From NCBI GenBank assembly GCA_963834405.1, contig CAWIBX010000005.1, forward strand, positions 310,001 through 374,000: a stretch of DNA of 64,000 bases, read 5' to 3'. Of the stretch, positions 16,597-25,188 are shown piece after piece. A model generated the notes under the pieces. That model saw only the letters and a program-made list of their open reading frames with translations, searched no databases and was not told the origin of the DNA. This stretch comes from Bog-473 sp963834405. Lineage in GTDB: Bacteria; Actinomycetota; Acidimicrobiia; Acidimicrobiales; RAAP-2. Numbering within the stretch: position 1 is the first letter of the stretch; the number at the start of each line of letters is the position of its first letter. The translations under genes and the position numbers were made by a program.

Positions 16597-16964
16597 GCGG
16601 CCCGGGAGGACACTAGGGAACGACTCATAGCCGCGTGGTCAGCTCTGCACCCTGAAGGCTGGCTCTTTGGCGAAGTCACTCCCGGACCACCCCAAAGCCT
16701 ACGCAGCTGCGCCGTCTCGTGAAGGGTCGATCTTGCGCGCCCGAAAGGACCCGAAATTGGGTTCTTGACTCAAAGAGGATTCGTACTGGGCGTATCCCCG
16801 CTCATGCGGGTGGGAGTTTTCGCAACAACCCTGCTGGCTCAGCGGTCATGAACCCTCAGCGATTCCCAGGGGAGGAAGCCTTGCGGCAGCGGACCCGGGG
16901 CCAGTAGTGGCCGCCTGTCGGCCAGGGGGGAGAAGCCCGAAATCGAGCCAGGGGAGGTCACGTG
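16597..16964. other. Intergenic region with a lone CRISPR-repeat-like palindrome
   Basis: About 370 bp without a convincing gene, between the IS110 remnant and a small-ORF/regulator pair. At 16791-16816 lies a CCCCGC..GCGGG palindrome whose layout resembles a type I-E CRISPR repeat, but only one copy is present and no cas gene is near. Otherwise nothing recognisable. Confidence 0.35.
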
Positions 16965-17087
16965 ATGGTGACCGAATCACATTTGACGGCCAGGGACGCC
17001 AAGACGGAGGTGTGCCGTCCACCCGACCGCACGATTGTCCGTGGTGATGACGGGTTGCTCCACCGTGTCGCAAGGGGAAAGCCATGA
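16965..17087 (+). CDS. Small 40-aa ORF coupled to the downstream regulator
   Basis: An ATG at 16965 sits seven bases after GGGGAGG and opens a 40-codon frame (MVTESHLTARDAKTEVCRPP...) whose TGA overlaps the ATG of the next gene (ATGA at 17084-17087). The strong ribosome site and the overlap argue that it is translated and couples translation of the regulator. The peptide is hydrophilic, with no transmembrane segment or known motif. It could be a leader peptide or a small phage-type protein. It is supported by signals only, not by homology. Confidence 0.5.
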   Translation: MVTESHLTARDAKTEVCRPPDRTIVRGDDGLLHRVARGKP

Positions 17088-17320
17088 CCCTGGCGCGCGA
17101 GATCGCGCCGACGGCGATAGACAGACGCGGGATCACAACGGAGGCCCGCTGGCTCAGTATCCGTGAGATCGCCGCGGACCTCGGCGTGTCCAGCTCGACG
17201 GCCTACAAGTGGTCGGCCCGGGGAGCACCGTGGTTCCCACGTTCGATCCGCTTGCGCAACGGCGACATCCGCGTCCGGCGTGACTGGTACGAGACGTGGT
17301 TAGGCGAGCTGGAGCAGTAG
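17084..17320 (+). CDS. Helix-turn-helix excisionase-like DNA-binding protein
   Basis: 78-aa protein with an AlpA/Xis-type winged helix: WLSIREIAADLGVSSSTAYK is the helix-turn-helix, followed by the wing (PRSIRLRNGDIRVRRDWYETWL). Proteins of this size and type direct excision of integrated elements or act as small regulators. ATG 17084 lies after AAGGGGAAAG and overlaps the stop of the preceding small ORF. It is convergent with the tyrosine recombinase 64 bp downstream, a layout typical of an integration/excision module. Confidence 0.75.
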   Translation: MTLAREIAPTAIDRRGITTEARWLSIREIAADLGVSSSTAYKWSARGAPWFPRSIRLRNGDIRVRRDWYETWLGELEQ

Positions 17321-17384
17321 CACGAAGGTCCCGACTCCTCGTGGGCGCCGGATTGGATACGTCGGTGCAGCGTCCCTGCCGCCC

Positions 17385-18887
17385 CTACGCCGTTCTGGCC
17401 AGGCTCCGGACTAGCCGCTGGACACCCTCGTCCTCTCGGCCCGGCGCCACGCCCTGATAGATGTCGAGGAACACCGACAGCGTCCGGTGCCCGGACCAGC
17501 GCTGGCAGACGACGGCATCGACTCCCTCCCGGAGCCACCACGAGCAGGCGGCGTGTCGCAGATCGTGCCGACGCAGCTGTGACAGCTTGGGTTGGCGGGG
17601 ATCGTTCGCCTTAAGATCGGGACGGCGGGGGAACATCTTGGACCGGGCCGGCTCCCAGACACTGTGGGCGAAGTTGGAGTTGTTGAACGGCTGGTCGTTG
17701 TGGTGGAAGACCAATCCGCCGGGCCCTTCGCCGTAGACCTCGTGGTGACGGCGCAGCTTGGTGGCCAGAAGTGGGGGCACCGGCACGCGGCGGGTCTCGG
17801 TGACGTCGCGGTCTTTGAGCGGCCCCCATTCGGGATCCTCGTCGGTGTCGAGCCAGCGCTCCTCCTTGGGGCGGTGGCTGCGCCGGACCACCAACCACCC
17901 CGGGCCGTCCGCGTCAGGCAGTTCGACGTCCTCCCAAAGGAAACCCGTGGCTTCGCCCCAGCGCAAGCCGCACAGCGCCATGACCAACACGAAGCACTCG
18001 ACGATGCCTCCCCAGGACCCCTCGGAGACACAGGCCTGGGCCAGCGCCAGCGACTGTGGGACGGACAGCACCATGTCGGCATCCACGGCCAGGGCGGTCC
18101 GGCTGGTCGCCATGGTTGCCTTGCCCTTGACCTTCTTGCGGCTGCGGACGACGACCCAGGGGCTGCGGTCGATCAGGATGTCGTCCCGGCTGACGGCCCA
18201 GGTCCAGCACTGCCGGATGGGTTGGAGGAAGCGGGTGATCGTTGCCGGCGATATCCGCCTCTCGGGGTCCCGCGCGCTGTTTTCGAAGCGGGCGACGAAC
18301 TCCTCCACCTGTGCAGGGGACAGAGAGTCGACTCGCGCCGAGTGGGCTTCCAGCCAGGCCTGGCCGGCGCGCTGGCGCTGCGTGATCCTGTCGGCCAGCC
18401 GATGGGGCAGGAAGCTCGCGTGACGCAGGAAGTCGTCGACCGCCACGTCCTCGGAGTCCGTCGGCTCGGCGCCGGGGACCAGGAGCCAGCGCCGGGCCCG
18501 GTTGAACGACCGGGCCGCCGACTCCTTCGTGGCCGGCTCCCACTCGGGGTGCTGGCCGAAGAAGAGCTCGGTCAGCTCGAACACGGTGGGGGCCACCGGC
18601 CCGGAGGGGGCCTCGGGAACAATGAACTGCTTGGTCCGGGCGTCGAAGAGCAGGCCCGCGGCGAAGTCGGCCTCCATCCGGGCCTTCCAGGTCTGGGCCA
18701 GCCCGGCCTTGCGGAAGCGCTTCAGCCACTGGACGCCGTCGGCCCGCCCCTGCACGTCCCAGCAGTCGACCGGCCTCCGCACGACCGCGCCGGTCAGGCG
18801 GTCCGTGGTCCGTTGGTTGGTCGTGTGCTTGCTGATCCAGGCCGAGAACGTTCTCGGCACCCAGGGATCCGGATAGGTGCGGGCCAT
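17385..18887 (-). CDS. Tyrosine recombinase / phage-type integrase
   Basis: 500-aa integrase. The N-terminal ~120 residues form an arm-binding-like domain, and a SAM-like core-binding domain lies around residues 110-240. The C-terminal catalytic domain contains Arg in CGLRWGEATGFLW, HDLRHAACSWWL (His-x-x-Arg), SGHRTL (second His) and the nucleophile Tyr in VFLDIYQGV. All five catalytic positions are therefore present. Length is at the upper end of the family. The gene points away from tRNA-Ser(GCT), 272 bp upstream. Three phased GTKGAATC repeats stand 75-105 bp before the start. It probably mobilised part of the accessory region to its left, though no attachment-site pair was found. Confidence 0.92.
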   Translation of the reverse strand: MARTYPDPWVPRTFSAWISKHTTNQRTTDRLTGAVVRRPVDCWDVQGRADGVQWLKRFRKAGLAQTWKARMEADFAAGLLFDARTKQFIVPEAPSGPVAPTVFELTELFFGQHPEWEPATKESAARSFNRARRWLLVPGAEPTDSEDVAVDDFLRHASFLPHRLADRITQRQRAGQAWLEAHSARVDSLSPAQVEEFVARFENSARDPERRISPATITRFLQPIRQCWTWAVSRDDILIDRSPWVVVRSRKKVKGKATMATSRTALAVDADMVLSVPQSLALAQACVSEGSWGGIVECFVLVMALCGLRWGEATGFLWEDVELPDADGPGWLVVRRSHRPKEERWLDTDEDPEWGPLKDRDVTETRRVPVPPLLATKLRRHHEVYGEGPGGLVFHHNDQPFNNSNFAHSVWEPARSKMFPRRPDLKANDPRQPKLSQLRRHDLRHAACSWWLREGVDAVVCQRWSGHRTLSVFLDIYQGVAPGREDEGVQRLVRSLARTA

Positions 18888-18962
18888 GCCGTCTCTCTCT
18901 GCTCTGCCCCTCGTCCACAGGCCGACGGAGGGCCACCGACGGCCGTCAGTTTAGGTCGGGCT

Positions 18963-18991
18963 GTGGAATCGTGTTGAATCAGAGTGGAATC
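18963..18991. repeat. Three phased direct repeats upstream of the integrase
   Basis: GTGGAATC (18963-18970), GTTGAATC (18973-18980) and GTGGAATC (18984-18991) are spaced 10-11 bp apart, one helical turn. Candidate integrase arm-binding sites or an autoregulatory operator; inferred from position and spacing only. Confidence 0.4.
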
Positions 18992-19159
18992 GGAGGGAAA
19001 ATTGGCGTTCGGAACGGGGTCCGGAAGGGGCCAGAATGATGGCGGAAAGGGCGGTCCGGTGCCGTTCTAAGCGGGTCGGTAGAGGAAAAAGTACCCAGCT
19101 AGGAGCATATTTCCGATCGCTGCCGTGATCACCCCCCCATGACCTAGACTGGCCCCCTC

Positions 19160-19248
19160 GGAGAGGTGCGAGAGCGGCCGAATCGGACTCACTGCTAATG
19201 AGTTGACCTGGGTAACCGGGTCCGAGGGTTCAAATCCCTCCCTCTCCG
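19160..19248 (+). tRNA. tRNA-Ser (anticodon GCT)
   Basis: Full cloverleaf: a 7-bp acceptor stem (GGAGAGG with CCTCTCC), an anticodon stem ACTCA/TGAGT with loop CTGCTAA (anticodon GCT, reading AGC/AGU), a long class II variable arm, and a T arm GAGGG-TTCAAAT-CCCTC. The discriminator base is G, as expected for serine. CCA is not encoded. It marks the border between the recombinase-bearing accessory region and the conserved genes that follow. Confidence 0.95.
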
Positions 19249-19363
19249 CTTGGGGGGCCCGGCCCGGCGTGCCGGACACCCACAAGGATGGCCCGCCGGC
19301 GCGGGTCTGCCGTGCCGCCACTGTGGCGGTTCCGGCCGGTTGTTGCGAGGAGTGGACGAGAGC

Positions 19364-20717
19364 GTGGGCCGGTACTGGCTTCAGACCCTGGGGTGTCCGA
19401 AGAACCAGGTGGACTCAGACAAGCTCGAGGGGTATCTCGTCGCGCGGGTACGACCGGGCCGAGGCCGTCGACGCCGCCGATCTCGTCGTCGTGAACACGT
19501 GCGCCTTCATAGAGGCGGCACGCCAGGAGTCGATCGACACCGTCCTGGAGCTGTCCGACCAACGGGCCGACGGGGCACGCCTGGTGGTGACCGGCTGCAT
19601 GGCCGAGCGCTACGGCGACGAATTGCGCGACGCGCTCCCCGAGGTCGACCTTGTCGCAGGCTTCGGCCGCGATCTCGTGCCGGTGTCTGTCCCGGTCAGG
19701 TTGCATGGACCGTCCCGTCGGCCGGACGACGCGCCGGCGTTGAACGGGTTCGACCTCCTGGAGCTCCCGCGCCCCGCCTCCCGCGTCCCGTGGGCCTACG
19801 TGAAGGTGGCCGAGGGCTGCGATCGCATCTGCGGCTTCTGCGCCATTCCGTCCTTCCGGGGGAAACAACGTTCGCGCCCGCACGGCGACGTGCTGGCCGA
19901 GATCGACGCGCTCCTCGCCGCTCCGCCGGAGGGTCCCGTGCTGCGTGAGGTCGTGCTCGTCGCGCAGGACCTCGCCTCCTACGGGCGCGACCGCTCCACC
20001 CCGGGGCGGCGCGTCGCCGCCGGCCGTTCACCGATCGCCGCACTCACCCGCGCCGTGGCGGCCAAGGTGGAGTGGACCCGGCTCCTCTACCTGTACCCGT
20101 CGGGTCTCACCGACGAGCTGATCGACGCGGTCCTGGGCACCGGGGTGCCGTACTTCGATCTTTCGCTCCAACACGTCTCGCGCCCCCACCTGGCGCGCAT
20201 GCGCCGGTGGGGTGACGGTGACCGCTTCCTCCGGCGCATCGGCGACATCCGCCGCGCCGAGCCCGACGCCACCTTCCGGTCGTCGTTCATCCTCGGCTAC
20301 CCCGGGGAGACCGAGGGCGATCACGACCTGCTCCTGCAGTTCCTGGCCGACGCGCAGTTGGACTGGGCCGGCTTCTTCACCTTCTCGAAGGAGGACGGCA
20401 CCCACGCCGCCGATCTGCCCGGCCAGGTCCCAGAGGCGCTTGCCCTCGAGCGACTGCGCGAATGCGCCGAGCACCAGGACGAAATCACCGCCGCCAAGCG
20501 CGACCGCCTCATCGGCAGCATCCGACGCGTCCTCGTCGACACCTCGGGCCGCGGCCGCACGGTCCACGAGGCCCCCGAGATCGACGGCATCGTGCGCGTG
20601 CCGGACGATCTCGCACCTGGCGCCTTCGCCGACCTGCAGATCACCGGTGCGCAAGGGCCCGACCTGCACGCCGAACGCGCCCCCGTGACGCTGACCGTGG
20701 CCGGAGCCGCCCGATGA
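19364..20717 (+). CDS. rimO: Ribosomal protein uS12 methylthiotransferase RimO, frameshifted in this sequence
   Basis: Radical-SAM enzyme that adds a methylthio group to the conserved Asp of ribosomal protein S12. The N-terminal UPF0004 domain starts in one frame (GRYWLQTLGCPKNQVDSDKL). The frame then changes within a GCGCGGG run near 19440 into GYDRAEAVDAADLVVVNTCA, as if two bases were missing. Past this point everything is intact: GCMAERYGDE, the 4Fe-4S motif GCDRICGFC, SSFILGYPGETEGD and a C-terminal TRAM domain (from IGSIRRVLVDTSG). The preferred start is GTG 19364 (GTG 19352 is possible) after GAGGAG. The gene overlaps pgsA by ATGA. Either a sequencing error or a recent inactivation. 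Confidence 0.88.
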
Positions 20718-21343
20718 GCGACACCGCCCACGAGCAGCCCGTCGTCCCCGCCCGTCCCTCGGCCACCCCCGGACACCCCGGCTTCACCTTCGGCCCGAGC
20801 GCCCTGGTCACGCCGGCCAACGCCATCACCGTGGCCCGTCTCCTCGCCGCGCCGATCTACGTGCTCATGCTCGTGGCCTGGGGCGCGTCCTGGGTCAACG
20901 TCGTCGTCGGGTTCGTCCTCGCAGCCAGCGACGGGCTCGATGGCTACCTGGCCCGCCGCCACGGCACCACCCGCTCCGGCGCCTTCCTCGACCCGCTGGC
21001 CGACAAGGCGGTCGTCCTCGGCGCGCTCATCACGCTGGCAGCGCAGGGACACCTGCCGTGGCTGCCCGTCGTCCTCATCACGATCCGCGAGGTGGGCATG
21101 CAGGGCTACCGCTCGTGGGTCGGGCGGCGTGGCGTCTCCATCCCCGCCCGGAACACGGCCAAGTTCAAGACCCTGGTGCAGGACTTCGCGGTCGGCACGT
21201 GCATCATTCCGCCGCTGGCCCACCAGCACACGCTGCAGGTGGCGATGATCTGGTTCGCCTGCGCGTTGACGCTCTACACCGGCGCCGAGTACCTGCTCGA
21301 CGGCCGGCGCGTCCTGCGGACCAGGGCGACGCCCGCCCCCTGA
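20714..21343 (+). CDS. pgsA: CDP-alcohol phosphatidyltransferase, probable phosphatidylglycerophosphate synthase
   Basis: 209-aa membrane enzyme that transfers a phosphatidyl group from CDP-diacylglycerol to glycerol-3-phosphate. It has the full CDP-alcohol motif (SDGLDGYLARRHGTTRSG followed by AFLDPLADK), with its four acidic residues. Several transmembrane helices follow (VVLGALITLAAQ, QVAMIWFACALTLYTGAEYL). A ~40-residue N-terminal extension rich in Pro/Ala precedes the first helix. The ATG overlaps the rimO stop and cinA follows 35 bp later. The rimO-pgsA-cinA order is a common actinobacterial arrangement. PgsA is favoured over phosphatidylinositol phosphate synthase because of this context. 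Confidence 0.9.
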   Translation: MSDTAHEQPVVPARPSATPGHPGFTFGPSALVTPANAITVARLLAAPIYVLMLVAWGASWVNVVVGFVLAASDGLDGYLARRHGTTRSGAFLDPLADKAVVLGALITLAAQGHLPWLPVVLITIREVGMQGYRSWVGRRGVSIPARNTAKFKTLVQDFAVGTCIIPPLAHQHTLQVAMIWFACALTLYTGAEYLLDGRRVLRTRATPAP

Positions 21344-21378
21344 CCACGCCTGACCGTCACCCCCCTAAGGTCACCGCC

Positions 21379-22644
21379 GTGAGAATCGAGATCGTGGCGG
21401 TCGGCACCGAGCTCCTGCTGGGCCAGATCGCCGACACCAACTCCGCCTGGCTGGGCGACCGGCTCGCTGCCAACGGCGTGGCCTCGCACTTCCACCAGGC
21501 CGTCGGCGACAACCACGACCGCATCACGCTCGCGCTGCGCACCGCGCTGGCCCGGAGCGACGGCGTCATCGTGTGCGGCGGCCTCGGCCCCACCCAGGAC
21601 GACATCACCCGCGAGGCCATCGCCGCGGTCATGAACGTCGAGCTCGTGCGCGATCAGGAGATCGTCGACCTTATCGACGCCTTCTTCCAGGCGCGGGGCC
21701 GCCCCATGTCGGCCAACAACATGCGCCAGGCCGACGTCCCGGAGGGCGCCTCCGTCATCCCCCAGGTGGGCGGGACCGCCCCCGGCCTCATCTGCCCGGT
21801 GGGCAACAAGGTCGTCTATGCGGTCCCGGGCGTCCCCTACGAGATGGCCGAGATGTTCGACCGGGGCATCCTCCCTGACCTGCGCGCCCGCATGGCCGAG
21901 GCCGGCGAGGAGGGCGTCATCGCGTCGCGCGTCCTGCGCTGCTGGGGCTCGACCGAGTCCGGCCTGGCCGAGGCGCTGCAGGACCGCATCGACGCCCTCG
22001 ACGAGGTGGGCGACACCACGCTTGCCTTCCTTGCCTCGGGCATCGAGGGCATCAAGGTCCGCATCACCGCCCGCGCCCGCACAACAGGCGACGCCACCGC
22101 GCTCCTCGACAAGGAGGAGGCCGAGGTGCGCCGGGCCATCGAAGAGCGGCTGGGCGACATCGTCTTCGGCGTCGACGACGAGTCGATGGAGGTCGCCGTG
22201 GCGGCCCGCCTCAGCGCCCGCGGCCTCACCTTCGGCGTGGCCGAGTCGCTCACCGGCGGCCTCGTCGCGTCCCGCCTCGTCAACGTGCCCGGCGCGTCGG
22301 CCTGGTTCCGGGGCGGGGTCGTCTCGTACAACGAGCAGGTGAAGTTCGACGTCCTCGGGGTGCCGGTCGGACCGGTGGTCACCGAGGCGGCTGCCGCGGC
22401 CATGGCCGAGGGCGTCCGCTCCGTGACCGGCGCCGATGTCGGCCTGGGCATCACGGGCGTCGCCGGCCCGGACGACCAGGAGGGCGTCGCCCCGGGCACC
22501 GTCTTCGTCGGCCTCGTCCTGCCCGGCCAGGCGCCCCAGACCCGGGAGATCCGGGTGCCGGGGGACCGCGAGCGGGTGCGTCAGTACGGCGCCATCTCGG
22601 CCCTCGACCTGGTACGACGCGCCCTGGACGCCCTGCCCGGCTGA
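21379..22644 (+). CDS. cinA: CinA family nicotinamide-nucleotide amidohydrolase
   Basis: 421 aa, full family length. The N-terminal MoCF_biosynth/COG1058 domain begins IEIVAVGTELLLGQIADTNS and contains GGLGPTQDDITREAI. A linking region follows, then the C-terminal CinA deamidase domain (LTFGVAESLTGGLVASRLV, GVVSYNEQVKFDVLGV, ITGVAGPDDQEG), which recycles nicotinamide mononucleotide. The first domain is an ADP-ribose pyrophosphatase in studied homologues. The start is GTG 21379, just before the first strand. It follows pgsA closely. Confidence 0.93.
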   Translation: MRIEIVAVGTELLLGQIADTNSAWLGDRLAANGVASHFHQAVGDNHDRITLALRTALARSDGVIVCGGLGPTQDDITREAIAAVMNVELVRDQEIVDLIDAFFQARGRPMSANNMRQADVPEGASVIPQVGGTAPGLICPVGNKVVYAVPGVPYEMAEMFDRGILPDLRARMAEAGEEGVIASRVLRCWGSTESGLAEALQDRIDALDEVGDTTLAFLASGIEGIKVRITARARTTGDATALLDKEEAEVRRAIEERLGDIVFGVDDESMEVAVAARLSARGLTFGVAESLTGGLVASRLVNVPGASAWFRGGVVSYNEQVKFDVLGVPVGPVVTEAAAAAMAEGVRSVTGADVGLGITGVAGPDDQEGVAPGTVFVGLVLPGQAPQTREIRVPGDRERVRQYGAISALDLVRRALDALPG

Positions 22645-22731
22645 GCGCCCGCGCTCACAGGGGGGCCACAGCGGGGTCACACTGAACGGCGAATCCAAGG
22701 TGCGAGCCTGTCCCGCAGGGAGGTGCGATCA

Positions 22732-23457
22732 GTGCCAGTGAAGACCGAGACCGAACACGGACCACGAGTCCTGGTGGTGGACGACGAGCCCTCCATCGTC
22801 GATGCGGTGGCGACCTCGCTGCGCTACGAGGGGTTCACCGTCGACGAGGCCATGACCGGGCGCAAGGCCCTCGCCCAGGCCCAGGAGGACCCGCCGGACC
22901 TGCTCATCCTCGATGTGATGCTGCCGGACCTCGACGGCATCGAGGTCACCCGCCGCCTGCGTTCCGACGGCGTGCGCGTGCCCGTGCTGTTCCTGACCGC
23001 CCGCGACACGCTCCAGGACAAGCTGGCCGGCCTCACCGTGGGCGGCGACGACTACGTCACCAAGCCCTTCGCGCTGGCCGAGGTGATCGCCCGCGTGCAC
23101 GCCATCCTGCGCCGCACCGGCTACGAGCCCGAGGACGACGGCATCCTGCGCTTCGCCGACGTCGAGCTCGACGAGAGCGCGCACGAGGTGCGCCGGGCCG
23201 GCAACGCCATCAACCTCACCGCGACCGAGTTCAACCTGCTCCGCTACTTCATGCTCAACCCGCGCCACGTGCTCTCCAAGGCGCAGATCCTCGACCACGT
23301 GTGGCACTACGACTTCGGCGGCGACGGCAACGTCGTCGAGACCTACGTGAGCTACCTCCGCAAGAAGCTCGAGAAGTTCGGACCGCCCCTGATTCACACC
23401 ATCCGCCTCGTCGGCTACACGCTGCGCGAGCCCGAGCCGGCCAACGGGAGCGCCTGA
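22732..23457 (+). CDS. OmpR/PhoB-family response regulator
   Basis: 241 aa. The receiver domain holds the acidic pair in LVVDDEPSI, phospho-acceptor Asp in LLILDVMLPDLDG, Thr in VLFLTARD and Lys in YVTKPF. After a short linker comes a winged-helix DNA-binding domain (LTATEFNLLRYFMLNPRHVL, then ETYVSYLRKKLEK and IRLVGYTL). GTG 22732, eight bases after GGGAGG, is preferred over GTG 22723. The stop is immediately followed by the GTG of the sensor kinase, so the two form a cotranscribed pair. Downstream glycosyltransferases are likely targets, by context only. Confidence 0.93.
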   Translation: MPVKTETEHGPRVLVVDDEPSIVDAVATSLRYEGFTVDEAMTGRKALAQAQEDPPDLLILDVMLPDLDGIEVTRRLRSDGVRVPVLFLTARDTLQDKLAGLTVGGDDYVTKPFALAEVIARVHAILRRTGYEPEDDGILRFADVELDESAHEVRRAGNAINLTATEFNLLRYFMLNPRHVLSKAQILDHVWHYDFGGDGNVVETYVSYLRKKLEKFGPPLIHTIRLVGYTLREPEPANGSA

Positions 23458-25068
23458 GTGTCCCTCCGGCTGCGCCTGCTTGTCGCGGTCGGGCTGATCG
23501 CGATCGTCGCGTTGGTGGTGGCCGACTTCGCCACCTACTCGGCCTTGCGCAACTCGCTGTACAACCAGGTCGACCAGGAACTGGCGGCGCGCCCCTTCCG
23601 CCTGGAGGTCAACGAGACGGGCGCGACCTGCCCTTCGCCCCAGAGCAGGTTCGGGAGCGTCGGTCCCGTCGATAACAACAGCGGCTCGTCGGGCCCGGGC
23701 CCCGGCGCCCCCGGCACAGGAGGCGGTGGCGGGGGCGGTGGCGGCGGCTCCAACGGCGGCGGTGGCGGCCCCGGCGGCTTCTCCAACGTCTTCGGCATCA
23801 GCTACATCGCCGTGGCCAGCACGAACGGCACCGTGGTCGATGGACTGCAGTGCCCCGCCTACGTCGGCAGCCACGCCTACCGCCCCCAGCTTCCCTCGCA
23901 GTTCTCGTTCACGACGCAGTCTGACGGCAGCCAGGTGGCGTACTTCACGGCCGCCTCCTCGTCGTCGGGCGGGCCGTCCTTCCGTGTGCGGGCGCAGAAG
24001 GACCCGCAGTCCGGCGACGTCTTCGTGCTGGCGGTTCCGCTGACCGACCAGGACAGCACCCTGCACACGCTCTTCGTCACCGAGGTCGCGGTGACCGCGG
24101 CGGCGATCGTGATCGCGCTGATCGGTGGCTGGTGGCTGGTCCGCCTGGGCCTGCGCCCGCTCGAGGACGTCGAGACGACGGCGGACGCGATCGCGGCGGG
24201 CAACCTCGACCAGCGCGTCCCCGGCGCCGACCAGCCAACCGAGGTCGGCCGCCTGGCCCGGGCCCTCAACGTCATGCTCGAGCGCATTCAGTCCGCGTTC
24301 GACGCCAGGCTCCGCTCTGAGGCCCGGCTGAAGGACAACGAGCAGCACCTGCGGCAGTTCGTCGCGGACGCGTCGCACGAGCTGCGCACGCCCATCGCCG
24401 CCGTCTCCGCCTACGCCGAGCTTTTCGAACGCTACGCCGCCGACAACCCCGAGGACCTGCCGCGCGTGGCGGCCGGCATTCGCGCCGAGACGGCGCGCAT
24501 GGACCGCTTGGTGAGCGACCTCCTCACGCTCGCCCGGCTCGATGAGGGTGTCCCCATGGAGACCGCCCCCGTCGAGCTGGTCTCGCTCGCGTCGGAGGCG
24601 GTCCGCACGGCCGCCGCCGTCGGCCCGGATTGGCCGGTGCGCTTCACGGCGACCCGGCCCGTCGAGGTCCACGGCGACAAGGACCGGCTGCGTCAGGTCG
24701 TCGACAACCTCCTCGCCAACGTGCGGGCCCACACGCCACCCGGCACCACCGCGACCGTGCACGTCGATCAGGGGGAGAATGAAGCCGAGATCGTCGTGCA
24801 CGACTCGGGCCCCGGGATGCCGCCCGACGAGGCCCGGCGCGTCTTCGAGCGCTTCTACCGGGCCGACCCGGCGCGCTCGCGCACCCACGGCGGCAGCGGG
24901 CTCGGCATGTCCATCGTCTGGGCCATCGTCGCCGCCCACGGGGGCACCGTCTCGGCGGAGTCCGCGCCCGGCGAGGGGATGACGGTGACCGTGCGCCTCC
25001 CGACCGGCGCGCCCGCCCGGTCCGAACCCGTCCCGGCGCCGGATGGCGCGGCCGAGCCGGTCGTCTGA
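23458..25068 (+). CDS. HAMP-domain sensor histidine kinase with a poly-glycine sensor loop
   Basis: 536 aa. It has TM1 at ~5-28 (LVAVGLIAIVALVVADF), an extracytoplasmic sensor of ~170 residues, TM2 (TAAAIVIALIGGWWLV), HAMP (LRPLEDVETTADAIAAG), a HisKA H-box (FVADASHELRTPIAA) and a HATPase_c domain (N-box DNLLANVRAHT, G1 HDSGPGMP, G2 GGSGLGMSIV). The sensor contains an unusual Gly-rich run (about residues 80-108, ten consecutive Gly within it), a feature shared with the C-terminus of the glycosyltransferase two genes downstream. The start is GTG directly after the regulator's TGA. Confidence 0.93.
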   Translation: MSLRLRLLVAVGLIAIVALVVADFATYSALRNSLYNQVDQELAARPFRLEVNETGATCPSPQSRFGSVGPVDNNSGSSGPGPGAPGTGGGGGGGGGGSNGGGGGPGGFSNVFGISYIAVASTNGTVVDGLQCPAYVGSHAYRPQLPSQFSFTTQSDGSQVAYFTAASSSSGGPSFRVRAQKDPQSGDVFVLAVPLTDQDSTLHTLFVTEVAVTAAAIVIALIGGWWLVRLGLRPLEDVETTADAIAAGNLDQRVPGADQPTEVGRLARALNVMLERIQSAFDARLRSEARLKDNEQHLRQFVADASHELRTPIAAVSAYAELFERYAADNPEDLPRVAAGIRAETARMDRLVSDLLTLARLDEGVPMETAPVELVSLASEAVRTAAAVGPDWPVRFTATRPVEVHGDKDRLRQVVDNLLANVRAHTPPGTTATVHVDQGENEAEIVVHDSGPGMPPDEARRVFERFYRADPARSRTHGGSGLGMSIVWAIVAAHGGTVSAESAPGEGMTVTVRLPTGAPARSEPVPAPDGAAEPVV

Positions 25069-25188
25069 GGGCACGCCACCCCTGGCTCAGGCCGGCGACC
25101 GCGGCCGAGGCCCTGCTCAGACGAGGGATCCACATTCACACCCGATCCACAGGCGCCGCTCATTGAGGTCGGAACCCGGTCCGCCACC

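Noticed and set aside
16791..16816. A CRISPR array
   Set aside because: Only one repeat-like unit, no spacers, no cas genes in the window.
19224..19248. attB/attL at the 3' end of tRNA-Ser for the nearby integrase
   Set aside because: No second copy of the tRNA 3' end was found and the integrase lies on the 5' side.
19067..19321. 84-codon minus-strand ORF across the tRNA
   Set aside because: It is the familiar false call (REGFEPSDP...) produced by the complement of tRNA-Ser.
22729..25074. 781-codon minus-strand frame antisense to the two-component genes
   Set aside because: His/Asp/Arg-rich, no domain; the plus strand carries a clear response regulator and kinase.
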